Translations under genes and position numbers: made by a program
DNA from: Methylomagnum ishizawai
Lineage (GTDB): Bacteria; Pseudomonadota; Gammaproteobacteria; Methylococcales; Methylococcaceae
Direction: 5' to 3'
Assembly: GCF_900155475.1 (NCBI RefSeq)
Contig: NZ_FXAM01000001.1
Span: 1,165,501-1,229,500 of the forward strand
DNA length: 64,000 bases
Shown: one piece after another, positions 26,752-33,821 of the stretch
Layout of the letters: each line of letters begins with the position of its first letter
Position numbering within the stretch: the first letter of the stretch is position 1
Notes under the pieces: generated by a model
What the model was told of the DNA's origin: nothing
Seen by the model: only the letters and a program-made list of their open reading frames with translations
The model's database searches: none

Positions 26752-26969
26752 GGCCAGCGGAGCGCATCCAATCGAACATCGGTGCTGCTTTCCAAGAGCG
26801 CCAAGCAGGCGACGCAAAGGCAGCCGTCGTAGGTTTGCCGGATATGGTCCACCGTTTCCCGCGACAAGCGTACTTCCATACAACCGCATTGGTGGATGCG
26901 GTTGGCCTTGCAAACGAACTCCCGCGCACAACGCGGGCAGGTTTTCGCTTCATGCTTCTGGTCGGTCAT
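26748..26969 (-). CDS. Small cysteine-rich CWC-family protein
   Basis: A 73-residue protein with two CxxC-type knuckles (CPRCAREFVC and CLCVAC) plus CGC in the middle, fitting the Cys-rich CWC family of unknown function. It probably binds zinc. It is monocistronic on the minus strand downstream of the nikR gene. Confidence 0.8.
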   Translation of the reverse strand: MTDQKHEAKTCPRCAREFVCKANRIHQCGCMEVRLSRETVDHIRQTYDGCLCVACLALLESSTDVRLDALRWP

Positions 26970-27184
26970 GTTTCCTCCTGGGCAGGTGCCCTAGCCTAGC
27001 CGGTCCCGCTGATGGGTGGGGCAACGCCCTGGCGCGTTGGCAGGAAGGGCGGGCACTATCGACGGCAGCGGGGATGACCATGGTCAAGACCCCGCCGAGG
27101 CGTGTATGATCTTTTATAAAATCTTCATATCAAACCGGCGGTTTCCGGGCGGGAACCCATTGGGTCGGGGGCCGAATGAGCCGC

Positions 27185-27634
27185 TCAACTGAGCGGGTGG
27201 CAATGCCCGTGGTGGTGGGGATCGGTCGAATCGGCGTCCACCGCCACCAGGTTCAGTACGCTATGCCGCACGCCGCGCTCCGCCGCCATGGCATCCGCGA
27301 ACCTGCGGATTTCCTGGGTCGGGCCGCGCAGGAACAGCGTTTCCATGCAGTGTGCGTGATCGAGGTGGACATGCATGGCGGACACGACCAGGCCATGGGC
27401 TTGATGCTGGAGTTCGGTCAAGCGCTCCGCCAAGCGCCGTTCATGGTGGTTGTAGACATAGGACAGGCTGGCCACGCAATAGGGGGCGGCGTCCGTGGCG
27501 AGTCGCGCCGCTTCCAGTTCCCGGCGCAACATGTCGCGCACCGCCTCGGAGCGGTTGGCATAGCCACGGGCTTGGATCAGCGCGTCGAAATTCTTGGCCA
27601 GCGCTTCGTCGAGGGAAATGGTGATACGTTCCAT
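27185..27634 (-). CDS. nikR: NikR nickel-responsive regulator
   Basis: A 149-residue ribbon-helix-helix repressor. The N-terminal RHH domain (MERITISLDEALAKNFDALI) is followed by an ACT-like nickel-binding domain with the ligands in HVHLDHAHC and an upstream His in VYNHHERR. The C-terminus adds a His-rich tail (DPHHHGHCH). It is divergent from a nickel/cobalt permease gene, its likely target. I do not see a canonical GTATGA-N16-TCATAC site in the 92-bp gap between them. Confidence 0.95.
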   Translation of the reverse strand: MERITISLDEALAKNFDALIQARGYANRSEAVRDMLRRELEAARLATDAAPYCVASLSYVYNHHERRLAERLTELQHQAHGLVVSAMHVHLDHAHCMETLFLRGPTQEIRRFADAMAAERGVRHSVLNLVAVDADSTDPHHHGHCHPLS

Positions 27635-27726
27635 AAATTAAAAATCCGGGGAATTTCCGCTGGGATATTCCGGCGATTTTAGCGTAGGAACCGGGGGGTT
27701 CCCGCATCCAAACTTGAGGAGGCCGC

Positions 27727-28542
27727 GTGCAAGCCTTGCCACAGGACACATTATTGTTGACGGCCTTGGTGTTCGCGCTGGGCTTGAAGCACGGCTTCGA
27801 CGCCGATCATCTATCCACCATCGACGGGCTGATCCGGTACAACAGCCGGGCCAATCCCCGGTGGGCGCGGTACTGCGGCGTCCTGTTTTCCCTCGGGCAT
27901 GGCGGGGTGGTCATCGCGGTGGCTGCGGTGGCCAGTCTGGCGGCGCGGTCTTGGGCGGTGCCGGGCTGGATGGAAGGTTTCGGCACCTTGGTTTCGGTTT
28001 TCTTCCTGGGCTTGCTCGGCTTGGCCAACCTGTTCGCGGTCCTCCTGACGCCCTCCGGCCAGGAGGTCCGGGTCGTGGGCGTCAAGGGGCGCTGGCTGGG
28101 AGGTTTGCAAAGGGCCGGCCAACCTGCCCTGGTCGCGCTGGTGGGGGCGTTGTTCGCCCTGTCCTTCGATACCCTGAGCCAGGCGACCGTGTTCGCCCTG
28201 GGGACCGGTTCCCCCGGCGACTGGCCCCGTGCCGCCGGGTTGGGGCTGGTCTTCATGCTGGGGATGTTGACCACCGATGGCATCAATGGCCTATGGATTT
28301 GGCGGCTGCTGCGGCGGGCGGATCGGACAGGGCGGATCGCCTCCCGCATCATGGGACTGACCGTGGCCGTCCTCAGCTTGGCAGTGGCGGCGTTGGGGGT
28401 GGCCAAATATCTTTCGCCCCAGGTCGGCGCCTGGATGGAGGGGTCCGAATTGTCCGTGGGCTTGGGGGTGGTCGGCGTCCTCTGCGCCGTTTTCGCCGTG
28501 GCTTGGGCTTTCGCCCGTGCCCGTTTTTGCAAAGCGGCCTGA
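27727..28542 (+). CDS. Nickel/cobalt permease (NiCoT / HoxN-NixA family)
   Basis: A 271-residue inner-membrane transporter with about seven to eight membrane segments. The family signature for Ni/Co selectivity, HX4DH, is present in LGLKHGFDADHLSTID, and a second signature region is FALSFDTLSQATVFAL. It starts with GTG at 27727, preceded by GAGGAGG. The divergent nikR suggests nickel as substrate. No urease or hydrogenase genes are in the window, so the consuming enzyme is unknown. Confidence 0.92.
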   Translation: MQALPQDTLLLTALVFALGLKHGFDADHLSTIDGLIRYNSRANPRWARYCGVLFSLGHGGVVIAVAAVASLAARSWAVPGWMEGFGTLVSVFFLGLLGLANLFAVLLTPSGQEVRVVGVKGRWLGGLQRAGQPALVALVGALFALSFDTLSQATVFALGTGSPGDWPRAAGLGLVFMLGMLTTDGINGLWIWRLLRRADRTGRIASRIMGLTVAVLSLAVAALGVAKYLSPQVGAWMEGSELSVGLGVVGVLCAVFAVAWAFARARFCKAA

Positions 28543-28607
28543 CCGGGACGGATGGCAAAGGGAGCCCGCCGGGAAGCCAGGCGACATGGTTCCTCCGGCG
28601 GGAATAT

Positions 28608-29687
28608 TCAGGCGGTTTTGACAGGCGGCGGGAACCAATGGCGGGTCCGGTTGCACACGGCGCAGACCGACAGCATCACCGGAACTTCCACCAGCACGCC
28701 CACGACGGTGGCGAGCGCCGCGCCGGATTCCGGGCCGAACAGGGCGATGGCGGTCGCGACCGCGAGTTCGAAGAAGTTGCTGGCTCCGATCAGGGCGCCC
28801 GGCGCGGCCACGGCATAGTTCACCTTGAACAGCTTCATCAGGCCATAAACCAGGGACGAGTTGAAATAGACCTGGATCAGGATGGGGATGGCGATCAGGC
28901 CCACGTGCAGCCAGCGGCCCGTGATGTTGTCGGCCTGGAAGGCGAAAATCAGGACCAGGGTCAGCAGCAGCGCGGAAATCGCGATGGGGTGCAGGCGCGG
29001 CAGGAAGGCTTGCTCGAACCACGCCTTGCCCTTGGATCGTAACAACCCATTGCGGGTCAATACACCCGCCGTCAGCGGGATCACGATGAACACGACCACC
29101 GACCACAGCAGCACATCGAACGGCACGTCGAGGCCGGAGGTGCCCGCCACCAGGAACTTCACGATGGGCGCGAACAGCCCGAGCATGATGAGGTCGTTCA
29201 CCGCCACCTGGACCAGGGTATAGGCGGGATCGCCGTCGGTCAGGTAGCTCCACACGAACACCATGGCCGTGCAGGGCGCGGCGGCTAGGATGATGACCCC
29301 GGCGGTGTATTGGTCCGCCATCTCCGGGCCGATCCAGGGCAGGAACAGGTGCTTGAAAAACAGCCAGCCCAGCAAGGCCATCCCGAACGGCTTCACCAGC
29401 CAGTTCACGAACAGCGTGACCAAGAGCCCCTTGGGATTCCGGCCCACATCGGCCACAGCGCCGAAATCCACCTTCAACATCATGGGGGTGATCATCAGCC
29501 AGATCAGCGCGGCTATCGGTAGGTTGATGTGGGAAACCTCCATGCCGCGGATGGCGGCGACCGGTTCCGGCAGCAATTTGCCCAGGGCGACGCCGATCCC
29601 CATGCACAGCGCCACCCAGACCGTGAGATAACGGTCGAACAGGCTCATGTGCTTGGGTGCGGCCGCGGTGGTTGCGATGGTGTTCAT
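28608..29687 (-). CDS. acr3: Acr3 arsenite efflux permease
   Basis: A 359-residue ten-helix transporter that exports arsenite. It has the Acr3 features LIWLMITPMMLKVDFGAV, the essential Cys in AAAPCTAMVFVWSYLTDG, and GASNFFELAVATAI. The ATG at 29687 overlaps the arsC stop as ATGA and has an AAGGAGG ribosome site. It is the last gene of arsR-arsI-arsC-acr3. Confidence 0.96.
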   Translation of the reverse strand: MNTIATTAAAPKHMSLFDRYLTVWVALCMGIGVALGKLLPEPVAAIRGMEVSHINLPIAALIWLMITPMMLKVDFGAVADVGRNPKGLLVTLFVNWLVKPFGMALLGWLFFKHLFLPWIGPEMADQYTAGVIILAAAPCTAMVFVWSYLTDGDPAYTLVQVAVNDLIMLGLFAPIVKFLVAGTSGLDVPFDVLLWSVVVFIVIPLTAGVLTRNGLLRSKGKAWFEQAFLPRLHPIAISALLLTLVLIFAFQADNITGRWLHVGLIAIPILIQVYFNSSLVYGLMKLFKVNYAVAAPGALIGASNFFELAVATAIALFGPESGAALATVVGVLVEVPVMLSVCAVCNRTRHWFPPPVKTA

Positions 29688-30205
29688 GACCGCTGGACCT
29701 CCTTGCAACCGCCGGGGGTGTCCTCGCCGATCCGGTTCAGCGCGGCGGAGAGTTCCGGTCCCGCCATCGTCTCGAACGGCAAGGCCAGGAGCTTCTGGAT
29801 GCGTTGTTCCAGGGCGGCGTAGGTCGCTTCGAAGGCGGCTTCGATTTCTTCCGGGGTGCCCGTCACATGGGCCGGGTCGGGCAAGCCCCAATGGCCCCGG
29901 ACCGCCTTGCCGAGATAAACCGGGCAGGTCTCGCCGCCCGCCGAATCGCAGACCGAGATCAGGATATCGATCCCGGCCTCCTCGAATTCCTCCCAGGATT
30001 GGCTCTTATAGCCTGCGGTCGGCAAGCCATGGCGTGCCAGGGTGGCGAGTGCCCCCGGATTGATGCGGCCTATGGGGTGGCTCCCGGCGCTGTAAGCCCG
30101 GAGACGGTCCCCGCCAAGATGGTTGATCAAGGCTTCGCCTAGGACGCTGCGGCAGGAGTTGCCGGTGCAAAGGACCAGGATGTGGAGCGGTTGTTTCGCG
30201 GTCAT
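29684..30205 (-). CDS. arsC: ArsC arsenate reductase, low-molecular-weight phosphatase type
   Basis: A 173-residue enzyme reducing arsenate to arsenite. The phosphatase-loop motif is LCTGNSCRS (CX5R), with a further Cys in SVCDSAGG and the catalytic Asp in LPDPAHVTG. This suggests thioredoxin- or mycothiol/glutaredoxin-coupled cycling; which one cannot be told. ATG 30205 overlaps the arsI stop (ATGA), indicating translational coupling. Confidence 0.94.
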   Translation of the reverse strand: MTAKQPLHILVLCTGNSCRSVLGEALINHLGGDRLRAYSAGSHPIGRINPGALATLARHGLPTAGYKSQSWEEFEEAGIDILISVCDSAGGETCPVYLGKAVRGHWGLPDPAHVTGTPEEIEAAFEATYAALEQRIQKLLALPFETMAGPELSAALNRIGEDTPGGCKEVQRS

Positions 30206-30645
30206 GGGCGATCCCCGGTCTTGGAACCTGGACAACAGGCGGACTTCGGCTCCAGCCGGACCACCGTGTCCGCGCCGAACATCGGGATCGATTTCAGCGT
30301 GTGGAAGGCTTCCCAGGCGACGCCTTGGGGATCGAGCGACCAGTATTTGTCGGACTCGGCATAGCAGCAGGCGGCCCGGCCCTGCGCTTCGACCGGCAGG
30401 GCGGCGGCGCTCAAACCCTGGCGGACGGATTCGAGTTCATCGCCGAAATCGACTTGTATCCCCAGATGGTCCAGGCCGGGTTCGCGGCCCCGCGCCGAGA
30501 GGGCGAAATTGACGCGGGGATCGTCCAGCATCCACTTGGCGTAGTCGGCTTCGCGGACTGTGGGCGCGGCCTGGAACAGCGCACTGTAAAAGCGGATGCT
30601 GTCTTCTAGGTTCTCGACGGCGAGATGGACATGGAATCGTTTCAT
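30202..30645 (-). CDS. arsI: ArsI/CadI-type glyoxalase-fold metalloenzyme
   Basis: A 147-residue vicinal-oxygen-chelate protein. ArsI family members cleave the carbon-arsenic bond of trivalent methylarsenicals using Fe(II). Visible ligands fit: His5 in FHVHLAV, His60 in GLDHLGI and Glu112 in WEAFHT, plus the vicinal Cys93-Cys94 pair that binds the arsenical. A further Cys pair lies near the C-terminus (SACCPG). The ATG at 30645 has a GGGAG site. Position within the ars operon supports ArsI over a cadmium-binding CadI. Confidence 0.9.
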   Translation of the reverse strand: MKRFHVHLAVENLEDSIRFYSALFQAAPTVREADYAKWMLDDPRVNFALSARGREPGLDHLGIQVDFGDELESVRQGLSAAALPVEAQGRAACCYAESDKYWSLDPQGVAWEAFHTLKSIPMFGADTVVRLEPKSACCPGSKTGDRP

Positions 30646-30706
30646 GAGAAAGCTCCCGGACGGTGGTGGGTTGAAACAGCGTGGTGTGGCGGAGTGGGTC
30701 CATCGG

Positions 30707-31051
30707 TTATGGAGTGGGAGGCCCGTCCGCGCCCGGACATCCCGATGGCGGCGTGGCCGGACACGGCTGGCCACCGCAGCAGTTCTCCATCAGGAAGGCG
30801 AGCAATTCATTCATCGCCGTGTAGTTGGCCGAATAGATCACGAAGCGGCTTTCCTGACGGGATTGCACGAGGCCCGCATGGCTCAGTTCTTTCATGTGGA
30901 AGGTCAGCGAGGACGGCGGAATCCCCAAGGTTTCCCCGATCTTCCCGGCAGGCAACCCTTCAGGGCCGACCTGGACCAAGAGGCGGAAGATGGCGAGGCG
31001 GGAGTCCTGGGCGAGGGCCGCCAGGGCGGCGACAGCGGTTCTTGTTTCCAT
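30707..31051 (-). CDS. arsR: ArsR-family arsenic-sensing repressor
   Basis: A 114-residue winged-helix repressor. The DNA-binding helix is in LGIPPSSLTFHMKELSHAGL, and the C-terminal Cys triad in ENCCGGQPC (Cys91, Cys92, Cys97) resembles the As(III) site of the Acidithiobacillus ferrooxidans type. It is the first gene of the ars operon, and its start codon overlaps its presumed operator. Confidence 0.93.
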   Translation of the reverse strand: METRTAVAALAALAQDSRLAIFRLLVQVGPEGLPAGKIGETLGIPPSSLTFHMKELSHAGLVQSRQESRFVIYSANYTAMNELLAFLMENCCGGQPCPATPPSGCPGADGPPTP

Positions 31052-31073
31052 ATTTCCATGTTAATGGAAATAT
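31050..31073. promoter_or_regulatory. ArsR operator, overlapping the arsR start codon
   Basis: A perfect 10-bp inverted repeat, ATATTTCCAT-N4-ATGGAAATAT, includes the first bases of the arsR ATG. It is A/T-rich in a GC-rich genome and sits where an autorepressor would bind. Confidence 0.75.
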
Positions 31074-31451
31074 TTTCATATGCAAGCGCGTTCTTCAAAT
31101 CCATTGCAAGCCCGGCGGGCGGCGCTCATCCGGCGAAGCGGTAATTGATCCGCCACGGCTTGCACCCGTTTGGATTCACCGGTAGGTAAAGCCCGCGCTC
31201 ATGGAAAGCTTGTAAGGCCATCAGTCCCAAGTTAAGCCTTTTTCGTGGACGTCAAGGAACAGGTTCGGTAGGTCGTCGGTAAGGTTCATAGGATTTCCTC
31301 ATGGGGTCGGGTGGTTGAAATGGGAGGGACAATCTGACCCTTTGGGCGGGTCATTGTGTCCCTGACCCTTTTCGGCATCGGCGGGAGTCTCAAGCGCCAA
31401 TGTCGAAATGCAGGGTCAAGGGATCGGTATAGGCGGTCAGGAACTTGTTCC
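31074..31451. other. Gap with gene fragments between the ars operon and the island
   Basis: The upstream part carries the ars promoter. Around 31217-31290 the minus strand has GAGGAAATCCT followed by an ATG and a 22-codon ORF (MNLTDDLPNLF...) that ends in TGA. Nothing here supports a complete gene; it reads as degraded coding DNA at the edge of the accessory region. Confidence 0.35.
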
Positions 31452-31700
31452 TCATCGCCGGAAGGTAGGCCGGGAGGATGCGCCAGGACCAAATGCGGGG
31501 GGGGCCAGCTTTTTGCCGTTGGTGGCCGTCCGGGAGGTGGTTTCCACCTTGAGGCCCCGGTTCCGCAGGCGGTTGAGGTTGGGCGCAATCGAACTCACGC
31601 CGTAGCGGGCTTGCAGTTCGGTGGACTCGATGGCCTTCCCGGCCAGCAGTTCGGTCAGGACCACGATGTCCATATGGTCAACGAAGGGCTTGCTGCTCAC
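31452..31700 (-). CDS. Small hypothetical protein, possible winged-helix
   Basis: An 82-residue ORF starting with GTG, overlapping the stop of the upstream helix-turn-helix gene as GTGA, so the two were probably co-translated. The middle (MDIVVLTELLAGKAIESTEL, ARYGVSSIAPNLNRLRNRG) looks like a DNA-binding helix pair. The C-terminus may be frameshifted, since another frame continues with family-like residues. I do not recognise a family. Confidence 0.45.
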   Translation of the reverse strand: MSSKPFVDHMDIVVLTELLAGKAIESTELQARYGVSSIAPNLNRLRNRGLKVETTSRTATNGKKLAPPAFGPGASSRPTFRR

Positions 31701-32061
31701 GGCTGGCCCTCCAGGAACGCCCGGAGGTCTTCGGGCTTGTAGACCGGGCGGTTGCCGATCCGGCGAAAAGCCGGGGGCTGGTTCTTCTTGCGGCGCTCCT
31801 GTAGGGCTCTGGGGCAGCCCTTTCAAAGTGTAAAAATAGCCCTTCTAAATCAATGGGTTGAAAAGGCCATTTTTCTGTGTCGAAGCGTAGGACGCCACCA
31901 ACGGCGACATGGGCCACAGCAAAATCAGGGACTTACATAACCCGATTTCGCCAACCGGGTAAACCACTTTGAAAGGGCTGGGCTCTGGGGGAAAGCGGAA
32001 ACCCGGCCTGGGTCAGGTAGTCACTGGCCTCGGCGGGGCGTAGGACGATGGTGGTCTGCAT
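31697..32061 (-). pseudogene. AlpA/excisionase-like helix-turn-helix gene interrupted by a MITE
   Basis: The N-terminal half (MQTTIVLRPAEASDYLTQAG, then FPLSPRA) lies at 31981-32061 and the C-terminal half (PPAFRRIGNRPVYKPEDLRA...) at 31697-31804. Removing the 166-bp insertion and one copy of its 10-bp target duplication joins them in frame into a 62-residue protein. The rebuilt sequence matches small HTH_17-type regulators common on integrative elements. As it stands the product ends 16 residues after the junction. Confidence 0.85.
31815..31980. mobile_element. 166-bp MITE with 16-bp perfect terminal inverted repeats
   Basis: The left end CAGCCCTTTCAAAGTG (31815-31830) and right end CACTTTGAAAGGGCTG (31965-31980) are perfect inverted repeats. 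They are flanked by identical 10-bp direct repeats GGCTCTGGGG (31805-31814 and 31981-31990). There is no internal transposase. It was presumably mobilised in trans by an IS with the same ends; a 10-bp duplication suggests, for example, IS4- or ISAs1-like enzymes, but the family is not established. Confidence 0.9.
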
Positions 32062-32170
32062 GGCATGAACTCGCGGTTTCGGGACATTTCCCAGCCATGA
32101 AACCACGGAAAGGCGCTTACAAAGTCGGCTTGGGCGAGGATTTTTGTAAAATTGGGGCACCGGACAGCCC

Positions 32171-32186
32171 GTGTCCACATGGACAC
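32171..32186. repeat. TGTCCA palindrome, copy 1
   Basis: GTGTCCACATGGACAC (7-bp arms, 2-bp centre) sits 17 bases before the ATG at 32203. Copies 2 (35743) and 3 (35979) lie in the same accessory region. It is a candidate operator or element-specific protein binding site. Confidence 0.6.
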
Positions 32187-32257
32187 AGAGAAAAAAGGAC
32201 CCCATGGAAACCGAACAAGACGTCCTCCAGCGGTTGATGACCGCCTAGCCCCATATC

Positions 32258-32815
32258 GTGACGGAATGCCGCCAGGTACTCGGCTCCGAACTGCACTATC
32301 AGGCGATGGTGTACAGCTCCCTGCGGAACCAGGGTCAGGTGCCCGCCCAACAGGTCGGCATGAATGTGAAGATGTGGATTTCCAACCTGGTATCCGACCT
32401 GTTCAAAACCCTCGACGCCAGGAAGCGGGAGGGCTTCCAGGGTGGATTCGAGCCCATTCCCGATGTCTGCTTGTTCTCGCCGGGAATCGAGGGCGACTGG
32501 CGCAGGCGCAACAACAGAGCCACGCTTCGCCACCTCCTGCTCGCGATTGAGGTCAAGGCATCCGAGCGCAGCGGTGGCAGGCTGTCGGCCAGGGAAATCG
32601 TTTTCGACATCGAGAAACTGGCGGCGCACCGCCAGGAAGCCCAGGCGCGGGGCTCTACCTTCCACCCCGTGATGATGGTCATCGACACCGCTCCTTTGCT
32701 GGCCGAGCGCATGATGGGCGCGAGCCTCAAACAGGCTCAGGACGCCGCCAGGGAACTGTCGGTGAGCCTGCTTTACCTTTCGCCCAGCGAGACCCTGGAG
32801 GCGGTTCTCGGCTGA
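32258..32815 (+). CDS. PD-(D/E)XK nuclease-like hypothetical protein, possibly truncated by an amber codon
   Basis: A 185-residue ORF starting at GTG 32258. A typical family start (METEQDVLQRLMTA, ATG 32203) lies upstream in the same frame but is separated by a TAG at 32246-32248, where related proteins would continue without a break. The gene is therefore either started internally or inactivated by one substitution. Motifs EPIPDVCLFSP and LLLAIEVKASE give the Asp...Glu-x-Lys pattern of PD-(D/E)XK nucleases. Proteins of this type are common hypothetical products in methanotrophs and cyanobacteria. No partner gene is visible. Confidence 0.6.
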   Translation: MTECRQVLGSELHYQAMVYSSLRNQGQVPAQQVGMNVKMWISNLVSDLFKTLDARKREGFQGGFEPIPDVCLFSPGIEGDWRRRNNRATLRHLLLAIEVKASERSGGRLSAREIVFDIEKLAAHRQEAQARGSTFHPVMMVIDTAPLLAERMMGASLKQAQDAARELSVSLLYLSPSETLEAVLG

Positions 32816-33117
32816 TGGATGGGGCCATAGAGGCGCATTCAGGCCACTGGACGCCGTTAAACCGCATGAGGTATAAACTCCTGGGCTTATAGATTTAGCC
32901 CTTCTTCATCGTCGCAACCGGTCCTCATCGAGGTGGGTTGTTTTTCTTGCCCATTTGGCTGAGCTGCTGGGTACCCGCTCGACCTCACATTCGAGGCGTC
33001 GGGGTCTTACCCAGGAGTAATCCATGACCAAGCCGCTCGTCCGTAAGCCTCCAACCCTCCCACATGGACGCCCTGGTTAAACCGCGACACCCTTGGGCCT
33101 TTTGTTGGAGGAGCGGG

Positions 33118-33417
33118 ATGAAGAAGCGGGATTTGCCGGAGGTCCACGTCGAGGCGTGGAGGAAGAGCGGGTTGAGCCAGGCCGAGTATTGCCGTCAACG
33201 GGGCGTGAACCCCAAGACCTTCTCGGGCTGGGTGAAGCGGGAAGCCCCCACCGGGGAGCCGTCCGGCCTTGGATTGATTCCCGTCCGGGTGGCCCCGGCC
33301 GCCAGCGCCGTGGAAGTGCCGGCCCTGGTCCTGCGGCTGGCCCCGGGTGTCCGGTTGGATATTCCCGCGACGGTACCGGCGCGCTGGGTGGCGGAATTGC
33401 TGAGGGGCTTGGCGTGA
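33118..33417 (+). CDS. tnpA: IS66 accessory protein TnpA
   Basis: A 99-residue helix-turn-helix accessory protein of IS66 elements (VHVEAWRKSGLSQAEYCRQR, then GVNPKTFSGWVKR). ATG 33118 has a TTGGAGGAG site. Its stop overlaps the tnpB start. Confidence 0.9.
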   Translation: MKKRDLPEVHVEAWRKSGLSQAEYCRQRGVNPKTFSGWVKREAPTGEPSGLGLIPVRVAPAASAVEVPALVLRLAPGVRLDIPATVPARWVAELLRGLA

Positions 33418-33755
33418 TCCGGCGTCCGGAGCATCTGTGGTTGGTGGTCGAGCCGGTGGACATGAGGCGGGGCATCGATGGGCTGTCGGCCCATGTCCAG
33501 CACCGGCTGGGCCGGTCGCCGTGTTCCGGCGCGGGGTTCATCTTCCGGAACAAGGCGGGCACACGGCTGAAGCTGCTGGTGTGGGACGGGAACGGGGCGT
33601 GGCTGTGCCAGCGTCGGCTGCACCGGGGCGGGTTCGCGTGGCCCGCGCTGGGCGAGGCGGTGTTCGCGCTGACGCCGGCGCAGTGGGAATGGTTGGTGGC
33701 GGGGATGGACTGGCGACGCCTGTCGGCCACGCCGCCGGTGGATTGGCAAGCCTGA
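33414..33755 (+). CDS. tnpB: IS66 accessory protein TnpB
   Basis: A 113-residue IS66 Orf2-like protein, with the typical VVEPVDMRRGIDGLSAHVQ and LKLLVWDGNGAWLCQRRLHRG. It starts with GTG, overlapping the tnpA stop as GTGA. Its full length suggests the element is intact. Confidence 0.93.
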   Translation: MIRRPEHLWLVVEPVDMRRGIDGLSAHVQHRLGRSPCSGAGFIFRNKAGTRLKLLVWDGNGAWLCQRRLHRGGFAWPALGEAVFALTPAQWEWLVAGMDWRRLSATPPVDWQA

Positions 33756-33821
33756 GGACGGGGACGGAGCATTCCCCCGGAACCCAGTGTTTCCAAGGGT
33801 TCCGGGGGGTCGGGCGGGGGT

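Noticed and set aside
31678-31917. 79-codon minus-strand ORF reading out of the MITE
   Set aside because: It crosses the MITE end and continues in the wrong frame of the interrupted HTH gene.
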